Part shown: piece after piece, positions 1 to 4,913 of the stretch
Numbering within the stretch: position 1 is the stretch's first letter
Layout of the letters: each line of letters begins with the position of its first letter
NCBI GenBank assembly: GCA_002280485.1
Contig: NCED01000075.1
Location: 1-10,857, forward strand
Direction: 5' to 3'
Origin: Caulobacterales bacterium 32-69-10
Lineage (GTDB): Bacteria; Pseudomonadota; Alphaproteobacteria; Caulobacterales; Caulobacteraceae
DNA length: 10,857 bases
Translations under genes and position numbers: made by a program
The notes under the pieces: model-generated
The model's input: the letters and a program-made list of their open reading frames with translations, nothing else
Databases searched by the model: none
What the model was told of the DNA's origin: nothing

Positions 1-1
1 C

Positions 2-316
2 TGGTTCGCGCTAGACGACAGTCGGCCTCTGGCATTCTTCGCTGGAATTTGGACGCCGCACGCCTGCGTCCGGATGAAGAGCAAAGGGTGGGAAGAAATT
101 GAGGCCTACGGCTTCCTGACCACTGACTCCGCCGAGCCGGTGAAAACCTACCACTCCAAGGCCATGCCCGTGATCCTGACCGAGCCGGCCGAATGGGATC
201 TCTGGATGAGCGATGCGCCCTGGACGGAGGTCGCCCAGCTGCAACGCCCGCTTCCGGACGGCAGGCTCAAGATCGTCGCCCGCGGCGGCAAGGGCGACGA
301 CGTCATTCCAGCCTAG
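2..316 (+). CDS. SOS response-associated peptidase (SRAP/YedK family), 3' part only
   Basis: The frame is open from base 2 to a TAG at 314-316, giving the last 104 residues; the start lies left of the window. The segment [20 protein letters not shown], then [11 protein letters not shown], then the block [10 protein letters not shown] followed by W-x-x-W-M, is the typical second half of SRAP-domain proteins. The His of the H-x-K-A-M-P block matches the conserved active-site His of the family. Known members (YedK, HMCES) form a thiazolidine DNA-protein crosslink with abasic sites in single-stranded DNA through an N-terminal Cys, which cannot be checked here. SRAP genes are common on alphaproteobacterial plasmids, where they may protect single-stranded DNA during replication or transfer; that role is inference. 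Its stop codon is directly adjacent to the stop of the convergent gene at 317. An ATG at 74 is internal and is not the start. Confidence 0.85.
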   Translation, partial: WFALDDSRPLAFFAGIWTPHACVRMKSKGWEEIEAYGFLTTDSAEPVKTYHSKAMPVILTEPAEWDLWMSDAPWTEVAQLQRPLPDGRLKIVARGGKGDDVIPA

Positions 317-652
317 CTAGGCGCCCTTCGGCGGCGGCGCCCAGGACCAAGGCCCATCGTAGAGGTGCGGGAACACGGCGATATCGTGGGAACCGCACCC
401 CCCCTCCCCTGTGCAAGTAAACCGTGCGCCCAGATCGGCGATCCTGAGTTTGGTGCGGCTGCCAAACTTCTCCATCAGGTCGGGAGGCGTCCACTCGATC
501 AGTCGGGGACAATCCCGGCAGCAAATGGCCAGAGAATACCCCTTTGTCAGGAACGTCTCGATCGTGTCGTTGCCGACCTGGCCCAGGTGAAACCGCTTCA
601 GCAGGTGCGGCGCAGGACGTGTGAGCGTTGATGGCGGACGATCGGCGGGCAA
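317..652 (-). CDS. Hypothetical protein with zinc-ribbon-like cysteines
   Basis: This is a 111-residue product of unknown function. Cysteines at residues 44, 45 and 48 (CCRDC) and at 80 and 86 (C-x5-C) could form a zinc ribbon. A short stretch (LGQVGNDTIETF) precedes them, and an aromatic tail (PHLYDGPWSW) closes the protein. The general pattern (a C-R-x-C-P-R-x-I-E-W-T block followed by a second Cys pair) resembles small hypothetical proteins seen in Caulobacterales and Sphingomonadales; this is recollection, not a search. The start is a TTG at 650-652. An in-frame TGA lies just upstream (656-658) and no ATG or GTG precedes the conserved part, so the start is uncertain and the ribosome site is poor. 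The stop TAG (317-319) directly abuts the TAG of the convergent SRAP gene. Confidence 0.6.
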   Translation of the reverse strand: MPADRPPSTLTRPAPHLLKRFHLGQVGNDTIETFLTKGYSLAICCRDCPRLIEWTPPDLMEKFGSRTKLRIADLGARFTCTGEGGCGSHDIAVFPHLYDGPWSWAPPPKGA

Positions 653-916
653 GGGTCACCAGATGACGGCGGTCGCTGAGCGACCGCGTTCTTGAGTTTT
701 TCTACCGCCCGGGCGGCTCCGATTATAGAGCCGATCAATACGCCCGCGCCGGCCGGGAAGAAAGTTGCCCCGTTCGACCTATCCGCCAGGCACAGTGGTT
801 CCTGGCTTTCGCTGTCAGATCCGCTTGGCTCTCGCCGGAGAGCCATTTGCTGCGGTTCAGCCGCTGTAGGCGTTTGGAGTCTTGGGAATTGTAGGAACTC
901 ATTGGGTGGTTTGAGT

Positions 917-933
917 GTCGGGCTTTGCCCGAC
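917..933. repeat. Hairpin GTCGGGC-TTT-GCCCGAC
   Basis: A perfect 7-bp stem (917-923 and 927-933) closes on a three-base loop. No T-run follows on either strand, so a classical terminator is not indicated. Confidence 0.6.
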
Positions 934-962
934 GCCGTTTGGGGGATGCCGGGTGGGAGGGC

Positions 963-1022
963 GCGTAGCGACCGGGGCGAAGCTGCGTAGCAGCGTAGCG
1001 AGCCGGCGGGGGCGAAGCCCCC
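963..1022. repeat. Duplicated GC-rich block with nested hairpins
   Basis: GCGTAGCGA occurs at 963-971 and again at 993-1001. Each copy is followed by GGGGCGAAG (974-982 and 1009-1017), so the block is a diverged direct repeat with a 30-35 bp offset. Between them GCTGC-GTA-GCAGC (982-994) can fold. The second copy ends in GGGGGC-GAA-GCCCCC (1008-1022), a 6-bp stem with a GAA loop. The function is unknown. Confidence 0.6.
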
Positions 1023-1037
1023 AAGAGGCGGTGTCTT

Positions 1038-1057
1038 CCGGCGCGTTTTTGCGCCGG
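1038..1057. repeat. Hairpin CCGGCGC-GTTTTT-GCGCCGG
   Basis: This is a perfect 7-bp GC stem (1038-1044 and 1051-1057) with a six-base loop. There is no downstream T-run, so a terminator role is doubtful. It sits about 100 bp before the first iteron. Confidence 0.6.
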
Positions 1058-1059
1058 GT

Positions 1060-1125
1060 TTCCGTTAGAAGAGATTCTGTTAGATAAGGAAAGTTAGGCA
1101 GTTAAGGTTGAAAAAGTCGCGCCAA
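1060..1125. other. Lower-GC stretch with repeated GTTAG words, possible unwinding region of the origin
   Basis: GTTAGA occurs at 1064-1069 and 1079-1084, GTTAGG at 1093-1098 and GTTAAG at 1101-1106. The stretch is visibly richer in A and T than the surrounding DNA and lies about 35 bp before the first iteron. Iteron origins usually carry an AT-rich repeat region beside the iterons where the strands first open; assigning that role here is inference. Confidence 0.35.
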
Positions 1126-1158
1126 CTGCCTGAGCAACAAGGGTATTTTGTCCCGGCC

Positions 1159-1617
1159 GGTTCCTAATACCACGTGCTTCAGTTCCTGTTACCACGTAGG
1201 CCGGTTCCTTAAACCACGTGCCAATAAGTTCCTGAAACCACGAGGAAAACGGTTCCTGATACCACGATGTGGACAGGTTCCTGATCCCACGTGCCCTGGG
1301 CGACCTCTACGGGCCGGCAGGGTTCCTAAAACCACGATACCAGACGACCTTCGATCGGTTCCTGAAACCACGACAGGGTCAAGGCCGGTTCCTGAAACCA
1401 CGTGCGCCTCCGATCGGGTTCCTAATACCACGACACCCGCTGGGGGTCGGGTTCCTAATACCACGACAGGTTCAGCAGCCCCCTTTCCCGCCAGATTTGC
1501 GCCAGGACTCGCCGAATCGCAGAGAATCGGCGCTTCAATACGGACTCGGCGTCTATGCTGGGTTCCTAAAACCACGACCGAGGGATCGCCGCGCCGACGC
1601 CGGTTCCTAATACCACG
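1159..1617 (+). repeat. Iteron array, 13 copies of a 16-bp repeat; probable plasmid origin (oriV)
   Basis: The consensus is GGTTCCTNAWACCACG followed by A or T. Copies start at 1159, 1181, 1203, 1227, 1251, 1276, 1321, 1357, 1387, 1417, 1450, 1561 and 1602. The first six lie 22-25 bp apart, so they fall on a similar face of the helix. The next five are 30-45 bp apart. A 95-bp gap then precedes the last two, which run up to the repA stop codon. Most copies differ only at positions 8-10; copies 2 and 4 begin with A, and copy 6 has C at position 11. Arrays like this are the binding sites of plasmid Rep initiators and also set copy number. The neighbouring RepA gene is the obvious partner. No good match to a DnaA box (TTATCCACA) was found; TGTGGACAG at 1268 is only a weak one. 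Confidence 0.92.
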
Positions 1618-1620
1618 TGC

Positions 1621-2646
1621 CTAGCTGGGCATGACGCAACGCGGGTCGCTACAGGCCTTGGCGAACGCTTCAGGCTTGTGGCCGTCCTCCATCCAGCGTG
1701 CCCAAGCCCCGTCGAACGCCCTTGGATCCCGCTCTGCGTCGATCCAGGCCGTGCGCGCATCCTCCCAGCCCCGCTGAGCCGTATCGGCCCCACGTCGCTC
1801 CCTGGCAGCCTCGACAACGAACGCACGATCCACGAAATGCACGGCCGGACTGCCGTCCGCCGTCGTCGTTTCTCGCATCGCGTAGCGGGGAAGTTCATCG
1901 GACCGGCACATCTCGCGGATCCGGAACGTGAACTTCTTGAGCGGCGATTCCGAGCCCGTCTTTTCGTAGAGGGTCGTCATCTTGCAGATCCAGCCGGCCT
2001 TCTGATTGCCGGCATGCTTTCGGGCGACGCGGTAGATCGCGCGCTCGATGCCGCCGGTCAGCAGGAAATACTCCCGATCCAGCGTCAGGATGTTGCCGCT
2101 CATGATCCCGTCAAGGAGCCAGTCAGGGATCCGTAGGGTCAGCGTCTTCAGCTGCTCGGGGTTGTCGTCCGACTCACCCTCGCCCTCGATGTCGCCCAGA
2201 TAGTGGAAGGCCGTATAGCGACGCTTGCCGGCCCTGATGTTGGTCTCCACTTCCGTGGTCCGCAGGCGCCGGATCGCGCGCAGCAGCTCGATGTAGTCCT
2301 GACCGCTCGTCCCGCGCGCGATGCCCTTCAGCAGTTCATAGGGCGTCGTGTGAATGACCGGCCGGATGTCGTTTTCGCGATTATCGCGCTGCTGCACGAT
2401 CCGAGAGATGCACCAGATCAGGATGTCCGCATCCCAGATCGTCGCCATGCCATGCGTCGGGTTGGCCGACACCTTGATGTAAAGCTTGCCGTCCGGTGTG
2501 GTGTACTGGATCGGCTTGTTGCGCTTGCGCTTGGAGATCGAGAAGAACGGCCGCTCCATCATCTCCGCGCTGTCCTTGGGCGCGTAGTCGATCAGGTCGT
2601 TGATGAAGAAGTCCCGCACCGGGTGCGGGTCGTTGCGCGTGCTCAT
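1621..2646 (-). CDS. repA: Plasmid replication initiator RepA (RPA family)
   Basis: This is a 341-residue protein. The N-terminal block (RDFFINDLIDYAPKDSAEMM, residues 11-30), the following ERPFFSISKRKRNKPIQY, and ATIWDADILIWCISRI near residues 68-83 are the signature of the alphaproteobacterial RepA family (Pfam RPA type). The next part, with YELLKGIARGTSGQDY and RLRTTEVETNI, fits the winged-helix DNA-binding core. The protein should bind the iterons beside its own 3' end and open the origin. The ATG (2644-2646) overlaps the TGA of the upstream ribbon-helix-helix gene in an ATGA, so the two are probably one coupled operon. The stop TAG at 1621-1623 lies four bases from the last iteron. The length is close to what I expect for the family and no damage is visible. 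Confidence 0.92.
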   Translation of the reverse strand: MSTRNDPHPVRDFFINDLIDYAPKDSAEMMERPFFSISKRKRNKPIQYTTPDGKLYIKVSANPTHGMATIWDADILIWCISRIVQQRDNRENDIRPVIHTTPYELLKGIARGTSGQDYIELLRAIRRLRTTEVETNIRAGKRRYTAFHYLGDIEGEGESDDNPEQLKTLTLRIPDWLLDGIMSGNILTLDREYFLLTGGIERAIYRVARKHAGNQKAGWICKMTTLYEKTGSESPLKKFTFRIREMCRSDELPRYAMRETTTADGSPAVHFVDRAFVVEAARERRGADTAQRGWEDARTAWIDAERDPRAFDGAWARWMEDGHKPEAFAKACSDPRCVMPS

Positions 2647-2870
2647 CGCTCACCCATCGGAGGCTTGCCGGCGGCGACGAACAGAAGGTCCAGCCCTTCG
2701 CCGATCAGCGCCTGAACGGTGACGCCGCGCTCGACGGCCAGCATCTTCACGCGTCGCTGCATCTCGGCCGAAAAGTAGCCGGCCACCATGCTCTTACCCA
2801 GGCGCGCCTTGGGAACGAAGCCTGAGAGCGAACCCTCCTGAAGGGTCTCCGAAGCGGTTGGCCGCGCCAT
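2643..2870 (-). CDS. Ribbon-helix-helix DNA-binding protein of the repA operon
   Basis: This is a 75-residue protein. After a variable N-terminus, residues 27-70 (beta strand KSMVAGYFSAEM, then helices RRVKMLAVERGVTVQALIGEGL) fit a ribbon-helix-helix domain. Such proteins are regularly found directly upstream of RPA-type repA genes in alphaproteobacteria and are often labelled antitoxin-like. No toxin partner is present here. I choose the ATG at 2868-2870 because a GGGAG stands six bases upstream and the domain follows. The same frame could be extended to 3008, but the extra 46 residues are low-complexity and overlap the control region. A role as repressor of the repA operon is likely but inferred. 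The stop overlaps the repA start by four bases. Confidence 0.8.
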   Translation of the reverse strand: MARPTASETLQEGSLSGFVPKARLGKSMVAGYFSAEMQRRVKMLAVERGVTVQALIGEGLDLLFVAAGKPPMGER

Positions 2871-2904
2871 GTCATCTCCCAAGAATCGACCAGCTGACGC
2901 CGTG

Positions 2905-2916
2905 TCCACATGTGGA
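2905..2916. promoter_or_regulatory. Perfect palindrome TCCACATGTGGA, possible operator of the repA operon
   Basis: This 12-bp perfect palindrome lies about 35 bp upstream of the ribbon-helix-helix start. The word TGTCCAC occurs across its left half (2903-2909) and again at 2939-2945. Its halves also resemble the TCCACA end of a DnaA box. Candidate binders are the ribbon-helix-helix protein or DnaA; neither can be decided from sequence. Confidence 0.4.
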
Positions 2917-3084
2917 GTCTGGCGCGCGGAAGGAGCGATGTCCACGGCAAAGAGCAATGTTGGCGACCCTGAAAAAAAGCCAATGGCTCTGCTTGCCTTC
3001 ACTCGCAAACGCTACGCAAGGTGGAGTGGACGGCTTTGGCGGCTCCATCTCCGATGGCGGCGCCAAGGGATTGTCGTGGCTTTA

Positions 3085-3114
3085 AATGTCGCATTTCACG
3101 TGAAATGCGACATT
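3085..3114. promoter_or_regulatory. Perfect 30-bp palindrome with a parS-like core
   Basis: The left half is AATGTCGCATTTCAC (3085-3099) and the right half is its exact reverse complement (3100-3114), with no spacer. The central TTTCACGTGAAA is the core of chromosomal-type parS sites bound by ParB. The flanking A/T at the seventh position from the centre makes it ATTTCACGTGAAAT rather than GTTTCACGTGAAAC. It could be the plasmid centromere, a ParB/Noc-like site, or the operator of a dimeric regulator of the virB operon. No parA or parB gene is in the window. Confidence 0.6.
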
Positions 3115-3162
3115 CCAGTGAGTGCCGAATGTCGGATCGCGTGCCTGAGCTGAAAACTGCAT

Positions 3163-3182
3163 TCCTGACGCTCCCGTCAGGA
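3163..3182. promoter_or_regulatory. Hairpin TCCTGACG-CTCC-CGTCAGGA upstream of virB1
   Basis: A perfect 8-bp stem (3163-3170 and 3175-3182) with a four-base loop lies about 55 bp before the virB1 start. There is no T-run after it on the plus strand, so an operator or leader structure is as likely as a terminator. Confidence 0.5.
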
Positions 3183-3237
3183 TTGCGCGGCGATCAGGAC
3201 TGTTGGACTGGCGCCACCGCCCGCGTAGAGGCCGCCC

Positions 3238-3882
3238 ATGCCTGACCTGGCCGTGCTGTTTGACCTCGCTCAGCGTTGCGCGCCCACAGTGGCTTCGGCG
3301 ACGATGGTCAGCATCGTGCAGGTCGAAAGCCGGGGCGACCCGTTGGCCATCAACGTCAACCGCGCGCCCGATCCCGCGCCGGCCAAGACTCGCGACCAGG
3401 CGATCGCCACGGCCGAGCGTCTGATCTCCCAAGGCCAAAATCTCGACCTCGGCTTGGCGCAGATCAACAGCCGGAACCTGACGGCGCTGGGCCTATCTGT
3501 ACGTGACGCCTTCGACCCCTGCCTCAATCTAGCGGCGGCCGCCAAACTGCTCCAGTCCAACTACCTGGCCGCCTCCCGTCTGGCTCCGCAGCAGCTAGCC
3601 CTGAGAATGGCGTTCTCGGCCTATAACACCGGCAACCATCGGCGCGGCTTCGCAAACGGCTACGTCGCCAAGGTCGAGGCCGAGGCGGCCAAGCTGTCTC
3701 CAGGCGCATACGGCGCTCTCGACCAAGCCACATCGCCTCTACCGCCGGCAGTCCAGGAAGCGATCGAGGTCGCGGCCGAAAACCTTCAACCCGAGGCGCA
3801 GGCGCCCGCCAAGCCATCCCTGGATGTCTTCGCGCGAACCGCCGGCCGCTCAATCATCGTCTTTGGCGGGGGCGGGCAATGA
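3238..3882 (+). CDS. virB1: VirB1-type lytic transglycosylase
   Basis: This is a 214-residue protein with a goose-lysozyme-like SLT fold. It probably cuts peptidoglycan to let the conjugation channel through the wall. The catalytic Glu is E30 in VQVESRGDP. The N-x-D-L-G-L-A-Q-I-N motif is at residues 68-77 and the AYNTGN motif at 129-133, which is the classical order for VirB1 proteins. The tail after about residue 150 is Ala/Pro-rich and probably disordered. No clear signal peptide is visible, as in several VirB1 homologues, so export is unexplained. The ATG at 3238 has AGAGG about seven bases upstream. It is the first gene of the virB operon, and its TGA overlaps the next start in an ATGA. 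Confidence 0.88.
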   Translation: MPDLAVLFDLAQRCAPTVASATMVSIVQVESRGDPLAINVNRAPDPAPAKTRDQAIATAERLISQGQNLDLGLAQINSRNLTALGLSVRDAFDPCLNLAAAAKLLQSNYLAASRLAPQQLALRMAFSAYNTGNHRRGFANGYVAKVEAEAAKLSPGAYGALDQATSPLPPAVQEAIEVAAENLQPEAQAPAKPSLDVFARTAGRSIIVFGGGGQ

Positions 3883-4262
3883 TCCTCCACGCCATCATCC
3901 GTAATGACCGTTGCCGCCCTCTCGACATATGCTGGGTTCCTCAGAAAGCTTGGGAACCCCGAATGTCCGATGGGACGATCCGCGAACGACTTCTCACCAG
4001 CCTTCGCCCGCGTGGCGGAGCAATCGTGGGCGTTCGGATCGTCGAGGCGAGTGACGGCACATGGTCCATGTACGTCAAGCTTAGTTGGAAGGTCGGCGAA
4101 CACTTGGTCGCCGTCTACCGCTCTGCTCAACCGAAGCGGTACAAGTCCTTGTCCGCTGCGGTCGCCCATTGTCGCGCCGCCTATCAATACCGTGGCTCGA
4201 TAATCCTCGAAACGGAGATACAGGAGCCTCTCCCTCATGATGAGCCCCCAAGCCATCACTAA
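3879..4262 (+). CDS. Hypothetical protein between virB1 and virB2
   Basis: This is a 127-residue protein I do not recognise. The well-formed part starts at an internal ATG (3963), giving MSDGTIRERLL, then alternating hydrophobic stretches (AIVGVRIVEASDGTWSMYVK, KVGEHLVAVYRS, SLSAAVAHCRAAYQYRG). These suggest a small alpha/beta domain without membrane segments. The ATG at 3879 overlaps the virB1 stop (ATGA) and would be translationally coupled. The alternative start at 3963 gives 99 residues and is preceded by a GGGAA and by an inverted repeat (3934-3959); I cannot decide between them. The end overlaps the virB2 start by 26 bases, so it belongs to the virB operon. A transfer-related role is inferred only from position. 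Confidence 0.65.
   Translation: MILHAIIRNDRCRPLDICWVPQKAWEPRMSDGTIRERLLTSLRPRGGAIVGVRIVEASDGTWSMYVKLSWKVGEHLVAVYRSAQPKRYKSLSAAVAHCRAAYQYRGSIILETEIQEPLPHDEPPSHH
3934..3959. repeat. Inverted repeat GGGTTCC / GGAACCC just before ATG 3963
   Basis: Seven bases (3934-3940) pair perfectly with 3953-3959 across a 12-base loop. The right arm covers the ribosome-binding position for the ATG at 3963, so folding of the mRNA could hide that start. Bases 3935-3941 (GGTTCCT) equal the left half of the iteron, but the right half ACCACG is absent. Confidence 0.45.
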
Positions 4263-4650
4263 GCCGGCGCTCACGCCGGCGTCGCTCGTAACCCCACGCG
4301 CTGGAGCGGTCGCACTGGTCGCGGTCGTCCTGGCGTTCGGCCTGGTCGAGCCGGCCGCGGCCCAATCGGTCGGCGTGGAAACCCTGCTGCAGAACGTCGT
4401 CAACTTCTTCACCGGCAACACCACGCGACTGCTCGCCATCTTGGCGGTCATCATCATGGGCATCCTGGCGATGTTCGGGATCTTCGATTTCCGGCGCATG
4501 GCGATCGTCGTGGTCGGCATGGTCGTGGTGTTCGGCGCCGCCCCATGCAAGACGAACACATCACCGAAGACACGCTGTTTCTGGCCTGCACTCGGCCGGC
4601 GATGGTGCTGGGCGTGCCGGTCGAGGCCATGGCGCTCAACGTTATGCTGA
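4237..4650 (+). CDS. virB2: VirB2-type conjugative pilin, C-terminus aberrant
   Basis: Residues 1-102 are a typical TrbC/VirB2 pilin. There is a long signal peptide with hydrophobic core AGAVALVAVVLAFGLVEPAAA and a likely cut near residue 42. The mature part follows: QSVGVETLLQNVVNFFTG, a first membrane helix (LLAILAVIIMGILAMFGIF), the positively charged turn FDFRRM, and a second helix (AIVVVGMVVVFGAA). VirB2 proteins normally end shortly after this helix. Here the frame runs on for 35 residues through the virB3 coding region in another frame (rich in Cys, Trp and Arg) to a TGA at 4648-4650. The end looks artificial, as from a small deletion or frameshift near 4535-4544. CAGGAG stands ten bases before ATG 4237, and a second ATG follows at 4240. 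The subunit would form the conjugation pilus. Confidence 0.75.
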   Translation: MMSPQAITKPALTPASLVTPRAGAVALVAVVLAFGLVEPAAAQSVGVETLLQNVVNFFTGNTTRLLAILAVIIMGILAMFGIFDFRRMAIVVVGMVVVFGAAPCKTNTSPKTRCFWPALGRRWCWACRSRPWRSTLC

Positions 4651-4898
4651 CGGGCACGGTCTTTCTGGCCGCGAACAACCTCGCCTACCTGTCGGTCGGC
4701 GTCGCGCTGCACTTCCTTTTCAGGGCTGTGGTCAAGCACGACCACAACGCCTTTCGAGTCCTCTTCATGTGGCTTGAAACCAAGGGGCGCGCCCGCAACC
4801 GCGCCTGGTGGGGCGGCAGCTCGCACTCCCCCCTCCCCGTCGTGCGTCGCTACTCCAGCAAGGACGTTCCCAATGGAGGGCAGCGCGATGATTGTTAG
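4545..4898 (+). CDS. virB3: VirB3-type inner-membrane conjugation protein, 3' end altered by the transposon
   Basis: The 117 residues begin MQDEHITEDTLFLACTRPAM, the standard VirB3 N-terminus (T-L-x-x-A-x-T-R-P-A). A membrane segment follows at about 29-63, with the conserved H-D-x-N-A-F-R (residues 65-71) and WWGGSSHSP (88-96). VirB3 sits in the inner membrane with VirB4. The last seven codons (GGQRDDC and TAG) are read from the left inverted repeat of the Tn3-family element, so the native protein probably ended differently. The native part is already 110 residues, so little is lost. The ATG directly follows the truncated pilin frame, and no Shine-Dalgarno sequence is visible before it, which supports a small deletion at the junction. 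Confidence 0.8.
   Translation: MQDEHITEDTLFLACTRPAMVLGVPVEAMALNVMLTGTVFLAANNLAYLSVGVALHFLFRAVVKHDHNAFRVLFMWLETKGRARNRAWWGGSSHSPLPVVRRYSSKDVPNGGQRDDC
4860..4875 (+). pseudogene. Possible start of the next operon gene (virB4 expected), cut by the transposon
   Basis: AAGGA (4860-4864) stands eight bases before an ATG at 4873-4875, a good initiation site inside the end of virB3 and in another frame. The inverted repeat of the transposon begins at the next base. In that frame only MEGSAMIVS is encoded before a stop inside the repeat. In virB operons virB4 follows virB3, so this may be its disconnected start codon. The identification rests on gene order only. Confidence 0.35.
4871..4875. repeat. 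Predicted 5-bp target duplication (CAATG), left copy
   Basis: Tn3-family elements duplicate 5 bp of target. CAATG is the five bases outside the left inverted repeat. The window ends at the outer base of the right repeat, so the second copy cannot be seen. Confidence 0.45.
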
Positions 4899-4913
4899 CT
4901 GAGCAACGCTAAG
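4876..4913 (+). repeat. Left terminal inverted repeat of the Tn3-family element (38 bp)
   Basis: It begins GAGGGC and ends GCAACGCTAAG, with the ACGCTAAG inner end common in Tn3-family repeats. It matches the right repeat at 34 of 38 positions; the differences are at positions 7, 14, 15 and 27. It starts GAGGG rather than the more usual GGGG. Confidence 0.92.

Larger units (their letters stand above)
653..1158. other. Stretch without a convincing gene, upstream flank of the replication origin
   Basis: Open frames here (for example 598-846 minus and 692-1087 plus) look like composition shadows. The stretch holds several compact hairpins (917-933, 982-994, 1008-1022, 1038-1057), a duplicated GC-rich block (963-982 and 993-1017), and a less GC-rich tail from about 1060 to 1125 with repeated GTTAG words. 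The tail leads straight into the iteron array. I see no tRNA or rRNA. Confidence 0.5.
2871..3237. promoter_or_regulatory. Divergent control region between the repA operon and the virB operon
   Basis: These 367 bases separate two divergent operons and so must contain both promoters. I could not assign convincing -35/-10 pairs. The region contains a 12-bp palindrome (2905-2916), a nested hairpin (TTGGCG at 3036-3041 pairs with CGCCAA at 3061-3066, with CCAT/ATGG inside), the 30-bp palindrome at 3085-3114 and a hairpin at 3163-3182. The ORFs found in it look like shadows. Confidence 0.6.

Noticed and set aside
598..846. Minus-strand frame with a possible membrane stretch (AGVLIGSIIGAARAVEKLKN)
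   Set aside because: Poor ribosome site, low-quality remainder and overlap with the zinc-ribbon-like gene. It could be a small gene but I cannot support it.
1159..1617. CRISPR array
   Set aside because: The repeats are only 16 bp with spacing from 22 to 111 bp, and no cas gene is present. The repeats abut repA, so iterons explain them.
1148..1624. Open frames on both strands whose products show repeated FLKPR, VPNTT or VVLGT words, like a repeat protein
   Set aside because: The words are the three-frame translation of the 16-bp iterons. The unit is not a multiple of a codon pattern kept in one frame, and no start or ribosome site fits.
3163..3182. Rho-independent terminator
   Set aside because: The stem is good but no T-run follows on the plus strand, and only a short displaced one is seen on the minus strand.
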